Positions 31,401-43,900 of a DNA stretch of 56,901 nt are shown here, one piece after another. The stretch comes from Ettlia oleoabundans (taxonomy: Eukaryota; Chlorophyta; Chlorophyceae; Chlamydomonadales). The notes under the pieces are model-generated. The model was not told where the DNA came from. It ran no database searches and saw only the letters and a list, made by a program, of their open reading frames with translations. The DNA lies in the NCBI GenBank assembly GCA_019693395.1, contig JAAMXP010000345.1:1-56901 (forward strand). Reading direction: 5' to 3'. The position numbers and the translations under genes were made by a program. Each line of letters starts with the position of its first letter. Positions within the stretch are counted from its first letter, which is position 1.

Positions 31401-34191
31401 CCTGCCCCAACTCTCTATTCTCTTGCTTGTGCCCACCCTTGCTTGCCGCTTGCTGCCGGCAGGGCTCTGGGTACCACCAGAGTCGACCCCTTTAAGGTGG
31501 CCCTTCCTCTTTGCCTTCCTCTAGCGTTGCCTGAGGGTGTGTTCTTTCTTTATTTCTTTCTTTATTTCTTTTCGCTGTTCTGCTCTATTCAGGCCCACCT
31601 CGTGGAAGCGGCACTCACAATGGCGTACGACCCGGTCGCCAACGTGCGGCTTCACCTGGCCACCACCATGCCAGCACTGAAACAGGCGCTGGCTCTGCCT
31701 GATGACGTGCACCTGCTGGAGAGGCTGAACAGCGGGATGAGCCACCTCATTACGGACGGGGATCCAGATGTGCGGCGGGAGGCGCGCAAGGTGCGGAGGC
31801 AGTGTTGGTGTCTAGGTTCAAGGTTGTGTGTGCTAACTACACGAGGCAGTCAAGCAGGCAGACAGGCGGGCGGGCAGGCCAGCGGTATGTCCAATATCAG
31901 AAATGGTAATGGCGCACGTGTAAGGGAGTCACTGTCTTTGCTTGCCACCCCTTCTGAAACGTGTCGTCACAAATCCTATGAGTTTTGCCAACAGCGAGTG
32001 TTTCTTAGCGACCATAACGCTATGCATCATTGCTACTCAACTTTCTTGCCACTCTCCCTTCCATGAACAAACCAATGTGGAACTCAAGCGTCTGCAGATG
32101 CATCATCTCTGCTCACCTTTCTTGCCATACTCACCTTTTATGCTGAGCAGGCCAACGAGGAGTTCAAGCGCCTGCCGATGCGCATGTCCTGCGGTGCCCT
32201 TGAGAGCAGCCCTGCTGAGGTCAAAGAGTTTGAGGCGGCGGATGCAGCTCGGGCAGAGTTGGAGCGGGAGTTTTTGTTTGAACCGGACCAGCTAGAGAGG
32301 TGGGTGAGGAAGGGAGGGTGCTGTCAGAGCTTGGTGTGGGTTGGAATAGGGGAAAGAGAGGAAATAATGTGCATTGCCTTGTGCTGCGAAGGAAGGATGA
32401 GGTGTGACGCACGTGTAACGTGTACGTGTGGACTGGGGGAAGAGAGGAAAGGTTTCATTGCCTTTTGCTGTGAAGGCAGGCTGAAGTTTGGGACGCGGCT
32501 TTACAGTAGAGGGGTGAATGACGTAGTGCTGACGCCTGCTCAACAAGCTGTTGCCAAGGAGCAATTGCATTGGAATGGCCGTCGCCGCGGCGAGCATTCG
32601 GAGCTGCCAGCCCATTTCCCACAGCAGTCTGTGACTGTGGTGTGTTTTGATTGATCATGCTTTGCATTCTTGGCCTGCCTGTGCTGATGTGTGCAGGATC
32701 CATGCGGACATCGCCGCTTTTGACGAGCAGCAGAGGCCTGCCCATGCAAGGCTGGCGCTGTCTCTGCCGCTGGCACGTGGGGACAGCGTCGGCGCGGGTG
32801 CCAGCAGTCGGGCAGGTGCCGGCAGGGCGGTGGTTGGCGTCAAGATCGGCAAGCAAAAGTCTGTGGGAGCCTCACTGGCGGCTGCAGGCCTGCCTGTGCC
32901 CTCCCACCTTCGTAGCGGAGGGCCGGATGTGTTGCTGGAGACGAGGAGAGACAAAACCCTGGCTGCTAGCTTGCAAGGCAATGGCACTACGCCTGGAGAC
33001 GCAGCGGCGGAATCGCAGCAGCAGCAGCAGCAGCAGCAGCAGCGGGGCTCTGAAGTGGCCACTTCCCCTAGCAGCAGCAGCAGCAGCAAAAGTGGCAGCA
33101 GCTCGGGTGTAGCGGGCAGCGGCAAGGCCCGCTTGGGTGGGGTGAGCAGCAGCAGCAGAGTGGGGGGCCGAGTGCGAGGCTTGGCACCAGGAACATCTGC
33201 TGGTACTGGCAGCCCTGCTGGTACTGGCAGCCCTGCTGGTACTGGCAGCCCTGCTGGTACTGGCAGCCCGAGTGCTGCCGCCTCGACTTCTCAAGCAGCA
33301 GCAGCAGCCCAATCAGGAGCGGCAGCAAAGGGCATGAATGGGTCCAGGGCTGATGCCACATCAGCGGCAGCAGCCGACACACCTGGAGGGCAGCCGAGGC
33401 GGCGGCCTTCTGTCGTGGCCCCGCCTGGAAGCAGCCCAAGCCGCTTGACCAGGCAAAGCCCCGGTGCATCTGACAAACCTGCAGCTGCATCTGACAAACC
33501 TGCAGCTGCTGGAAAATATGGCTCGGGTCCACCTTCTATGCTTAGCAGGCCCTCCCCTACCTCTGTATCTGGCAGCGCAAGCAAGCGGGTGGCGCAAGGT
33601 GGTGCGCCGACAGCTCCACAAGCTGGGCAGCAGCCTAGCTCAGATCAGTCCGGCTTCCCACCAGCAGCAGCAGGAGAAGCGGCGGCAGGAGGAGCGGCTG
33701 TGGAGGCTGCTGCCAGCACAGGGTCTTCTTCAATGGAAGGAACAGGGGCAGGTGCGTTGGGAGGCGGCAGCAGTGCAAGCGGTGGAGGCGGCGGCAGCGG
33801 CGGCGGCGGTGGTGGCCCATTGCGGCGGCCGAGCCTGAAGGGTGCTGCAAACCGGTCGGCTGCAGCGGATGTTGAGCAGCTGACACTTAAGCTTAGAACT
33901 GCACTAAGGACAGCGGCGTCGGAGCCTGGGTCTCTCCAACCCACCAAACAGGCGGTGCGCAGCGGGGCACGTGGCGGTGCAATCGCTGTTTTGAAAGGCT
34001 CCCCTCCCATCAAAGCAGCGGTCAACATTGGCACCGGTGGTATCAGGCTTGCGACAGACAGCCGTAGCGGCAGTGCTGGAAGTAAGGGCAGCGGCATTGG
34101 CAGCAATGGCCGTGGCGGTGGCAGCAGCAACCCGCTGATTGTTGGTGTGAAGGGCTTGGCTCCAACTGTGGGCAGCACCCGAGTCGTGTGA
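28428..34191 (+). CDS. PPP4R4: HEAT-repeat PP4 regulatory subunit (PPP4R4 type)
   Basis: Seven exons, 28428-28616, 28927-29589, 30086-30943, 31146-31226, 31593-31790, 32151-32299 and 32697-34191, give 1210 residues in phase. Residues 64 to about 640 are helical HEAT repeats (for example ARLVADMEGDAEVAACLAYF, HATRLNCAAAFAAVLRAG). Two blocks match animal PPP4R4 as I know it: a K-S-F/Y-x-x-R-L-x-F-L-D core (SKSFQHRLVFLDLC) and YDPVANVRLHLATTMP followed by a P-x-D-x-H-L-L motif. PPP4R4 scaffolds protein phosphatase 4, mainly in the cytoplasm. The C-terminal half of exon 7 is disordered: poly-Gln (33016-33042), Ser/Gly tracts and short tandem repeats, with many basic residues. The stop is at 34189-34191. 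A 4-N assembly gap lies in intron 2, and several introns hold decayed copies of exon edges. An upstream in-frame ATG at 28359 would add 23 residues. Confidence 0.85.
29599..29620. other. Assembly gap (4 N) followed by C18 homopolymer
   Basis: Four N at 29599-29602 are followed by 18 C at 29603-29620, ten bases past the exon 2 donor of PPP4R4. The true length of the tract is unknown, and an artificial join is possible. The coding exons are not broken. Confidence 0.95.
29791..29826 (+). pseudogene. Decayed copy of the PPP4R4 exon 2 end and donor
   Basis: The stretch tgtttggcctgctaatggat and the following gtagaggtaggt match the exon 2 end, tgtttggcctgctggaagat and gaagaggtgggt. The first 13 bases are identical and 13 of the next 19 match, including the gag|gt donor with a changed +3 base. 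It lies about 220 bases past the true donor, beyond the N gap. It could still act as a weak alternative donor. Confidence 0.6.
32041..32112 (+). pseudogene. Decayed copy of PPP4R4 exon 6 start
   Basis: This stretch aligns along its whole length with 32118-32192, which covers the end of intron 5 and the start of exon 6. In frame it reads NVELKRLQMHHLC, against NEEFKRLPMRMSC in the exon. The acceptor gagcaggcc of the true copy is gaacaaacc here, so the copy has lost its AG. It is a tandem duplicate with about 77-base spacing. Confidence 0.75.
32335..32497 (+). repeat. Diverged tandem duplication of about 70 bp in PPP4R4 intron 6
   Basis: Copy 1 (about 32335-32412) contains ggaaagagaggaaa, then gcattgccttgtgctgcgaa. 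Copy 2 (about 32426-32497) contains ggaagagaggaaagg, then tcattgccttttgctgtgaa. The order and spacing of the blocks are the same, with small indels. Confidence 0.7.
33016..33042 (+). repeat. (CAG)9 tract encoding poly-Gln in PPP4R4
   Basis: Nine CAG codons in frame in the disordered tail of exon 7. Such tracts often vary in length between strains. Confidence 0.9.
33202..33270 (+). repeat. 18-bp coding tandem repeat in PPP4R4 tail
   Basis: Three exact copies and a partial fourth of GGTACTGGCAGCCCTGCT encode Gly-Thr-Gly-Ser-Pro-Ala repeats. The copies are identical at DNA level, which implies recent expansion. A second coding repeat, two exact 21-bp units at 33466-33486 and 33487-33507, encodes Ala-Ser-Asp-Lys-Pro-Ala-Ala. 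Confidence 0.9.
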
Positions 34192-34660
34192 TTCTACATC
34201 GGCAAAACAACTGGCTTTTTTTCCTGTAGTAGTATCCTTGTTGAGTGCTCACCTGTGCTCAGTTTTCACATGCAACCCGCTTCGTTCTTGCATGCTCCGG
34301 GTGTGGAAGATTGCTTCAAAGGGCAGTTGTGGGCATTTAAGTTTGCCCACCAGCAAGTGAACTGTTGGTACGGTTATATCGTATATCGCAACATACTGCA
34401 AATTATCAACATGTCCCAGGCGTGCCAACTATCAGGAGCAAGATGTAGCGCCGCCGCCACGCTGTGCTGTGCAACGCGTCCTGGCAAAATGGGAGCTGCA
34501 GAGCTGATACAGTGCACAGTGCTGGTTTTGCGTTCAAGATGCTCCGCTCGCCAAAAGCCTCCCGTCTTCCTGGTGCTGATTGGGGACCCTGTGGGGGCCC
34601 CAGCATAGCATGGCGGGCTATTGAATTCTTGGTCATTGAAAGGCAGACTGGGGAAGATGG

Positions 34661-34681
34661 CAGGGGACCAATGGTCCCCTG
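34661..34681. repeat. Palindrome with 10-bp arms between convergent genes
   Basis: Arm caggggacca (34661-34670), centre a, arm tggtcccctg (34672-34681). It lies 54 bases beyond the SF3B1 TGTAA motif in the direction of SF3B1 transcription. It could form a hairpin or be a dyad binding site. Confidence 0.8.
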
Positions 34682-34734
34682 TTTGGGCCTAAGTTATTCC
34701 AAAAGGGTTGTTTGGACAGAAAGCCCGATGCAGC

Positions 34735-34739
34735 TTACA
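34735..34739 (-). promoter_or_regulatory. TGTAA putative polyadenylation signal of SF3B1
   Basis: Reads TGTAA on the minus strand, about 250 bases past the SF3B1 stop at 34989. Confidence 0.45.
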
Positions 34740-34988
34740 GAACGGGCAAACCAAGGCGAAAGCTGACAGTGAGCCCAGCAACTGTAGGCAAAGGATACGC
34801 AACTGAAACTGCCTGCAGCCCATGACCCAGAAGTGCAGAGGGTGAAGCAAAGAATGAAACAAGACCACCGCACATGGACATCACAGCACACAGTCGTCTA
34901 CACTGTGGCCACATATTGGCTGCTCAACTTCGAAGCCCCAAGAGCCGCAAAGAGCGGCAGTCAGTCAAGAAACAGTAGTCCTGCTTGA

Positions 34989-37900
34989 TCACACAAACAC
35001 ATCCAGCTCGTGTCTGTGGTAGCTGTTGATGCCCTCATCTTCCATGCGCGGGTAGAAAGCCACCATCGCGTCCTGCGCCCCGATGTACACGTTGTTGTAC
35101 AGCCGCCAGTACACCTGCCGAACCTTCCGTGCAGGGTGGAACAGGCCCTGCGGGTAGACGAAGAAAGGAGCGCAGGGATGAATGACTATACCTTATGTAA
35201 TGTCAAGCCGCTTTCAACAAGGCAGGAAACTGCCAGGCAACACTACCGAGAAGAACCAGGCCAGCCATCTGGCTGGCTGGCACAGCAAGTCATGTAATGG
35301 TTGCACCCCAACACCATACAGCGCCACCACCCACCCAGCCACCACCCACCCCACCTACCTGCAGCAGATAGTTGAGGATTACCGCGGGACCCAGCGCTAC
35401 TCGGCACCCATCAATTGCCCCGGTGGTGGTCTGCAGAACAGGGTGCAAGCGGCAGCATTCAGGACCAAAAGGCACCTCAAAGACAAAGGGACGGCATGGC
35501 GCATGCCTGCACTGTAAAGCGCACTGGCAGATTCGCCAATTCCTCCACCTCCGAATCCTTGTATTTAGGAAGCAACGCATTGGTCTCATAGTACGGTTAA
35601 CTGCGTACCCAAGCCTGGCACCCGCACCTGTATGATGTGCGGGCTGATCTCAAAGATATTTGGGAAGACGTAGTTGAGCAGGTGTGAGAGCGCATCCTCG
35701 CACCCCAGCCCAGCCACACCCAGGCTCATGTGCTGCACCACTGCACAGGCTGTCTGTCGGTGCACCAAGTCCCGGTCCATCAGCGCATCCTCAAGAATAG
35801 GCACAACTGCAGGAAGAGGAAGGGGAAGTACAGAGAATGTGAGCTAGGGGAACGGCATGTGCGGTTGCTAGCATGCAGTTGTGAAGGCTGGGTGAGGAGT
35901 GAGCCGGTGATGCGACAAATGCACTGCGCAGCAGCCTGTCGGGCCAGGGTATGTTGCTACCAGTTCAAGTGATGCACATGTCCCTCAACACTATTGCCTG
36001 CTGTATAGCCCCTTGTACAGCCATTACCTGCGTAAATGTAGTCCTTGCCCATCTCCCCAATGTACTCAAACAGGAAGCTGAGCGCCTTGAGCACGCCGTT
36101 CTGCACGTTGAGCTCCGGCACCTGCGACAGGTGAAGGAGGAGCAAAGGGAGTGGAGGCAATCCCATTGACTGGGGAAACACAGAAGAACATAAGGGGTTC
36201 AGGTAATAGAGGCAAACAGTTCAGGCTCGGGGGCTAACAAACAGAAAGGCAGGCAACGAGATGCAAACGGCACGGGGGGTTCTGGCAGCAGGGGCTGCAG
36301 CGAGCAACAGCGCCAGAGCGGCACAACGGCCCCACAAGCAATGGGCAGCACATCGTGGGCTGGCAGCCGAGGCCCCTGCTACGGCAAGACACAGCTCACA
36401 TACAGCACCGACCTAGGCACCCACCTTATACTCGTTCATCAGAGCGGGCAGCACGGTGAATGGTGCACAGGTCTCAGCCACAATGGCAATGGCCACAGTG
36501 GTGCACACACGGTTCTGGCGCTCTTGCACCTACAGAAAATGGAGTTAACAAAGCAGCAAAACGTAATGGAGTTTGCTCCCGAATGCGATACAGAGAACGA
36601 GATAACTGGATTGCCAGCAGCAAACGCCAACTGCTCTCAGTTTGGGAAAAACTCTGCCCCTCAACTAAAGTGGCAGCATCCCAACAAGGACTGCCAGCAG
36701 TGGTCATCCACAGTGGGCTGACTCACCTTCAAGTTATTGAGCAGGGTGACCAGCACGTCCTGGGGGCCAATGGCCTTTGCGATGTAGCCAAAGGTGTTGA
36801 CAGTGGCCCTGCGGATGGCTTTCTTGTGGGCCTGAATTGGGCGAGGCGATGAAATGAGACTCAGAAATGGGTGAGGTGGGTATTAAAACAATCAGCAAGG
36901 TCAACGGAGGCCTGAAGCACAAAAGCGAGGCCGAGAGAGGGAGATGCGTCACAACCACAACAATCAAGTGATGCATGCTTTGTGGAGGCAGGCACAGTAG
37001 ACTATTTAGTAAGGCAAACAACTGGGGAAACGGCGAGCAAACGAAGCCACTTACAACACAACCGCAGCAGCGTGCCCCACCTTGAGCATGTCCAAGAGCT
37101 CGAAGCAGATGCGCATCCACTCACGAGCGGGCACAAACTCAGCACCCCTATCCGCGATACGACCCACAAGGTCAATACAGTTCTCCTGCACCTTCTCGTG
37201 CCTGCAACGTGTGGAACAATACAACACACAGGTATTGAGCACAGCCGGGTTCAAAACAGCGGCTTGGTACATACGACGAGGCAGTCCGGCCAGCCACCAG
37301 GGACAGCAAAACGCGGCAGTGAGGCTCGCCGACCTATCACACAGCGCAGACAGGACGCACTGGCATAGCAGCACACAGGGATAAGCAGGCAGGCTTGTAC
37401 CACAGGGGCATGCTATTGCTGTAAATTGGAAAGCAGGGTGCGCCTACCTGTTCTTCAAGATGGGTGTGAGGCGGGGCAGCAGGTCCTTGATGGGGGGCGT
37501 CATGCGGGTCATGCCGATTACCGCAACAATGGACTTGAGGGCACCCAGGATTGAGCCCAGCACCTCTGCAAGTGTGTTGAGATTGTGAAGCAAAGTTCAG
37601 ATAGAATTGTTCAGGTGAAACAGGGTTGGCTGTGAAGATGTGGAAACGATAAGCTGGGGCAGCAACACGAGATGCATTTGTAGTTTTCTGACTCCAGGCA
37701 CCTGCACCAGAGCACTAGCAGATGCAGCACAGCCAGCCGAGCCCCAGATCACCCACCAGGGTACTCCTCTCCCAGGTTTTCGTACAGCACCACGCCCAAG
37801 TGTGCCAGCAACTTCTCCTCATCGCACTTCTTCATCACAGGCGCAATGCGGCTGATCAGGTCCGCCGCCTGGATAGGGCAGGGATGGGGTGGAACGGGAC

Positions 37901-40900
37901 AGGGAAGCAAGAGAGATGAGTGGACTGTGATGAATTTTGATAAGAAGGGCAGGAAAAAAGGAGGGCAGCAAAGACTGGATTGCGAGGAGATCTGTGGCTA
38001 GGGCTGTAGGTATGATTCACTGCTAGAACAGCATGCCTGCAACAACCACGATAGCTTTGTCAAACCGCTACCCATCCCCTGCAACCTCCCGATTCTCACC
38101 TGCTGACGGATCTTTGCGCTCTTGTTGTTCAGCCGCCACTTGATGGTACCGCAGATCTGGGGCAGGTAGGGCTTGGCCCTCTGGCCCAACGCATTGATGA
38201 TGGTGCCAAAACCGTTGAGCACCACGGGCGACTCATCCGCCAGCTGCACATAAAGGGGAGAAGGGGCAGGCACAAAGTGAGGGGCCAGCTGTGGTGCTTG
38301 ACAAAGGGAGCAAGCTAGCACAGCCTCCTCAGCACTTGCAAGCAGTAGTGCGGAGAACAACAGACGAGGCAAAGCCTCTGCAAAGGCTGTCCAGTCATAC
38401 CAAGAAAACAACAAGCGAAAGACCACAATGGAGTGTGTCTTAGTGCAGCATGCTAGGGTGCGGCATGGCAGAACGCACACCTGCTCCTGGTACGCATACA
38501 GGATGCCATCAATGAGCAGCTCCTCGAGGCGTGCGTCAATGTCGGCAGCACCCAGCGCCCGCACCACCTTGTCGCTCGTCTCCATTACCATCTTCCTGTG
38601 AGCGCGGTAGGAGATGGGATGGTACAGGAAGCAATGCAGAAGGCTCAGAGCTGTGCTCATTGGCCCTGTTGGCTGTCACAGGCCTCAACAGGCCCGACAA
38701 GATTTTCTGACTGCAATGCAGCACTTCCGCAGCTAGGCACTTGAACCAGAATTCCTTACAAGACTGAACCTTCTTGTACTCACCTGTATGGCTCCGACTC
38801 GTCCTTCAAATCCTCCACAATGCGTCCCACAATCTCGCTGCAACCGACCTGCACAATGCACAGACGACAGTGCAACGGTGAAAGACGCAGGTTGGTGGCG
38901 TATTTTGTGTTGTTTGGTTTGGTTCATTGGGGCAGGGCAAGCAGGGGACAATCTTCAGGTATGTAACAAAGAGACGCTGTGTTAGCACCAGACTTGCAGC
39001 ACCCTAACACTAATGGTCTTCATGAGCCTCCACCATCACCCTTCCACCAACCCTCACCACCCATCCACAACAGTATCCACAGGCACCCACCTTGTTTGCG
39101 ATCTCCACTGTGGTGTCCACTAGTGCGCGATAGTTGCGGCGGTCCAGGGCCATGCGCCGCACCCAGAAGTGCTTGAAGAACTCGGGCAGGATCTGCGAGA
39201 TAGCGCAAGACAGACAGGGGAGGGACGCCGGTGAGGCGGGGATGCAGTGGGGGGGAGCAGACAAAGGGGAGGGGTGGGCACAATATAAGCGCAGCGGGCG
39301 GAGCTGCCAACACATACAATTCTCAGGTCGTACAGCAGCTACTCTCCAATTTAATGCTAGCATAATATGTACAACAACAGCAGCTTGGTCCTTACTACAG
39401 CATCACCCACCTCTTGGCGGATGTAATCGGGCTCCACTCCATCAGTGCCCACGCACTGCTTCACCACCTTGAGCACAATCTTCTTCATCTCTTCGTCGGG
39501 GGTCTGGAACTCCCTGCAAAGCAGCACAGGGTGGTAGTACAAAGGGGGTTTGTAAGCACTACACATGGCAGAATATAGGAAATGTCAAGCAACCCCACAC
39601 AGGCGGGTGGCAAGCCTGCACTGCAGAAATGGTGACGCGTATGCCCCCAGCCCAGCCACGCATGGGCGGGTTCCCAGAAAGCGCAAAGCACTCAACAGCC
39701 TGCTCAGCCTGCACATTGACAGCCTCCCCACTCACTTGGAGAGACAACAAAATGAAGAGACACTACGGCAACCACGACAGAGGGAGGCAATCTACCCACC
39801 TGATTAAGATGACCATGACTTCCCGTGTGTAGTAGTTTGCGTACATTGCATCCATGAGGGGGATGATGAAGCCAATGGACTTCAGAAAGGCTGCCAACAC
39901 CTGCAGTACACACGAGGGGGCACATTGCATGTGGGACCAAAGCCACAGGGTTAAAAGATTGCCGCTGGCAGGGACGCAAAGCAAGATCATCTCCAAACTC
40001 CCTCCCTGCAAGCAGAACACTGCTATAGCTGCACCAAAGACGCACGTTGCTCAAACAAGCCTGACTGTCAATCTGAAGCATTGAACAATGAAGGCAAGCA
40101 AGATCCGCCCAACAGGGCCCCCCTGCCCACCCACCTTGCCACGCAGCAGGCGGATGCCCTTCCAGAGCGGCTCCAGCACGTCATCAAAGCTCTCAATGCC
40201 GTACGGGGCTGCATTGCGGTGCAGTGGGCGGTACATAGCGACACAATGAGCAATACAGGCATAACAAGGAGACAGCAGCAGTGATAATGGTGCAATGGGT
40301 GAAAAGGGCATGCAGCACAACATGCAGAACACTCAACATCACCAGCCACCCCACCCACCCACCCACCTGAGGCCTCAGCCAGCGCTGCGATGGTCAGTGC
40401 AGTGATGGTCTTCACCTTCTGGTTCTCATCTTGCAGGCCTGCAGCAGAGGTGGCACAGCATGCGATGAGCAACGTTCGTGCCAGCACGCAACGACATGGG
40501 TTTGGTGACAGCTAGCTAGTGCTTGCCCAATGGTACCCCTACCCACCCACAACCCCTTGCTTATTCAAGCCCACCCCTCGCTTCCTTCAATTGATTCCTA
40601 CCTTTAAAACTGAAAAGAGCCCGCCTTCGACCCAGCCAGCCACTATGCCACCCATGACCCCATATGCGCAACACTAGTCCACCCCCCTACCCACCGTGCT
40701 TCACAATGTCCACCAACGACTTCAGGTGCGGCAGCACTGCGCAGCCCATGAGGATGGCAATCTGCTGCACAATCTTGATGCCCGTATGCCGAGCCTGCCA
40801 ACTCTTCTTGGACTGACACACCGCCTTGAGGAAGGGCAGCAGTGCGGGGATGCCCAGCGCAGAGGCAACAACTGCAGAAGCGGTAACGCAGAGATATTCC

Positions 40901-43900
40901 TTTACTGGATACTGGTAATGGTGAGGACGGGCTGGCAGGTGGCTGCTACTCGGGAAAGAGCTGAACAAACGCGTGATGGACCTGGAGGCGACCGGCGTAA
41001 GCAACAGCATGCCGCCAAGAGCCCGTGAGCGGTGGCTCTGTTTTCACGCACCTGAGAAGGCACGCGCTGTGGTGTTACGCACATACTCATCCACGTTGTC
41101 GATATCTGGACGCATGGCGGCAATCATTGTGGCCAGGCCCGCAGCCTTGGCAAGGTTGGCGATTATCTCCCTGCAAAGAGGTTGGCAATAACACAACACA
41201 GGTAACACGGTTGGCAGCTGGGTTGATTGATGGCATGGGTGGGAGAGGCAGCTACACCAACACCTCATAACTACGCGAGTCTGCATCACCTATCCTCCAC
41301 GCAGGCACAACAGACCTTACGCCGCTTGCAGCAACAAGCAGCACCCACCTTCCCTCCACGCGCGCGTAGTAGTCCTCATCAATCAGCAGTGGCTCTATGA
41401 CCACCAAGATCTTGTGGCAATAGGGGCGCACCAGCTCATCCAGCTTAAACAGCACGCGGTCAATCACCTGCGCATAAGGTGTCAATCAATGTAGCAGGGT
41501 TATGTTCCCCCAGTTGTGTTCCCAGACAACCGGCTTGCAGAAGCAGGCTGGTCCAGCTGTTCTGGCCGGCTGGGCTAGCGCTGGCGAGTTCATTTTATTG
41601 TGTCGAGCGCTTCCAACCGACCACCATGTTTGCGAGCCACAAAAGTGCTTCAAGGGCTCCCCCACTTGTCTCCCCTCACCTTGACCAGCAGGTGCCGTTC
41701 CTGATCCTCCAGCGTGGGGCTCATCAGCAGCGGCAGGATCTGGTTGAACAGCGGGCCGGCACCGAAATCACGAGCCTTGTCTGCGGGGTGGCAGGCAGGC
41801 CAAAGGACGGCACCGAATCGATTCTTCGGTGGCGTGAAGGGACACAGCACACGCGTGGTGCAAGTGGCAAGGGGATGGCAACAACACAGAAACGCAGGGA
41901 GGCAGGTGTGCAGCATGCATACATGGCAGGTTTGCATGCCAGCGGACGTGCATTGATGAGAACGTTTTGCACCACCAGTACACACACAGACACAGCTTCA
42001 AGCCTTTAGACAGCTGCAGCACACTTAAAGCACTCCTCCCGCAATTAGACAGTAGCGGCTCACCTGTGAGCTGCCTGAGCGCCGACTTGCGCTGCGGCGG
42101 CGTCCCGTTCTTGACCTTGAGCAGCAGCTTCATGATTTTGCGTTCCTTGGCCTCCTCAACGGTCAGCTCAGACTCGTCCACATCCTGCAACATGAGGTGC
42201 AGGGGGAGGGGTCAAAGTACTGGCTGTTGTGCTGTGCAGTTGGAATCACACTTTTCTACACCCTGACTGTGAGCACATCCTGGTAGCGAGACAGCGCGCA
42301 AGAGGAGTGAAAATAAGGCCCCTGCCGTCCCAGAGCAAAACAAGTTCAAAGGACCGACGCCAGCAAGTTTGTATGCCAACAAAAGTGCCATCACAAACAA
42401 GGATCAACAGGTGCACTACCACATTTCAGTGCGAGCTGCAGTACCTTGAGCAGCTTCCCAAAGTACTGCTGGTCCTCAGGCCTCATCTCAGGCAGCCCCT
42501 CAAGCTGCTGCGGCACATCAAACTTCTGGGACCTGCAGAAGCGTGATTGGTGCATGGACAGGCACAAATCAGATATCACGCCAGAATGGCAAGAAGAAAG
42601 CAGTAGGTGGATGAGAACAGGTGGATGTGCAGGCCACTCCCGGTACTAGCAAAATATCACGGTTTACTACGTCGATGACATGTTGATTCACAGGTGCTTG
42701 GACGGCACGCCATCACTGCTAAGGCAGGCACATTGGTGTTGCTCTTTCCCCCTCCGGTCACCGGTCTTCTTCAGGGACCAAAGCACCAACGCTACCATCC
42801 AGAGAGACAAACAATGCTGGTCTGCCGCCCAGCTGTGTTCCTCAAACATAAAAGCACCATGACTACCAGCCAGCCAGACAAACCAGTGCTGCCCTCCCAC
42901 CCACCTGTCTTCCTCAGGGATCTGGTAGAGCGGCGTGCCACCGAAGGGAGTGGGCGTGGCCATAAGCTTGCGGGCGGGGGTGCGGATGGGCTCGTAGCCG
43001 GGAGGCTCAGACAGGGTCTTGTATCCGTCCGCGGCACCAGGCAGCATGGCATCCAGTTCCTCGTCTGTCAGGGGCCTGCAGGCACTCGTTTGGGAAGGGG
43101 CAGCAAGCGTGTGTCACACTAAGGCGAGTGGTAGCATGCCTGGACATGCCCAACGCAAGATGTAAGGTCCGGGATGGGCGTAGTAACCAACATAGGGTAG
43201 AGGGTGGAGCTGCGGAGATTTTATTGAGGCAAACATGTGAGGGAGTACCAGGTGCAGGATTTGAGGGCAGGCAGGGTCCAGTGGGCTACATCCTGATGCT
43301 GTTCGATCGTGTATCTCAGCTGTTTGCTTCAACTTATGTTCGAACGGGTGCTCCGCGAACAACGCACTGACGGCTGCTTGAGCTCAACAGCAACCTGCAA
43401 GCCCCCCACAATTCCCCTGTGGGCCGGTTCCCAACCTCGCCAAGCAACAGGACCCGGCCATGCTACCCATCACTTTGCCTGTAATGGTCAATCTTATACT
43501 CGATCTACTTAACCCACCTGTTTCGCTCGTCCATCTCTCGCTCGATCTTCATTGCCTGATACGCCTCTGGAGTCATTGGTATAGCCGCCATGGCTGCCTG
43601 CTGCGCCGCCAGCATGCCAGGGGTGGGTGTCTCCATTCCCAAGCCGCCGGCAGGGGTGGCCATGCTGCCGCCGTATGCGGGGGTGGCTCCCATTGCGCCA
43701 TAGGCTGGGGTGGCACCTACCGCCCCCATTGCGGGCGTGGCGTCCCACCGGCTGCGCTTGCCGCCAGCTGCTGCAGAAGGCGTCTCACCGGGCCCCGGCT
43801 CAGCTGCTCCATGGCCGGGAGTAGGCGTAGCATCCCAGCGGTTGCGCTTCGGCTGCGCTGCGCCGTCGGCTGCATCCCAGCGGCCAACCGGGGTGGCGTC

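Larger units (their letters stand above)
34192..34988. other. Convergent intergenic region, PPP4R4 and SF3B1
   Basis: Two 3' UTRs face each other here. A minus-strand TGTAA at 34735-34739 is the likely SF3B1 poly(A) signal. I found no TGTAA on the plus strand for PPP4R4. A 21-base palindrome lies at 34661-34681. No supported exon. Confidence 0.5.

Noticed and set aside
32655..34178. Long minus-strand frames opposite the PPP4R4 tail (up to 177 residues)
   Set aside because: They are composition shadows: the sense exon is GC-rich and Ser/Gly/Ala-rich, which leaves all frames open. No splice or family support.
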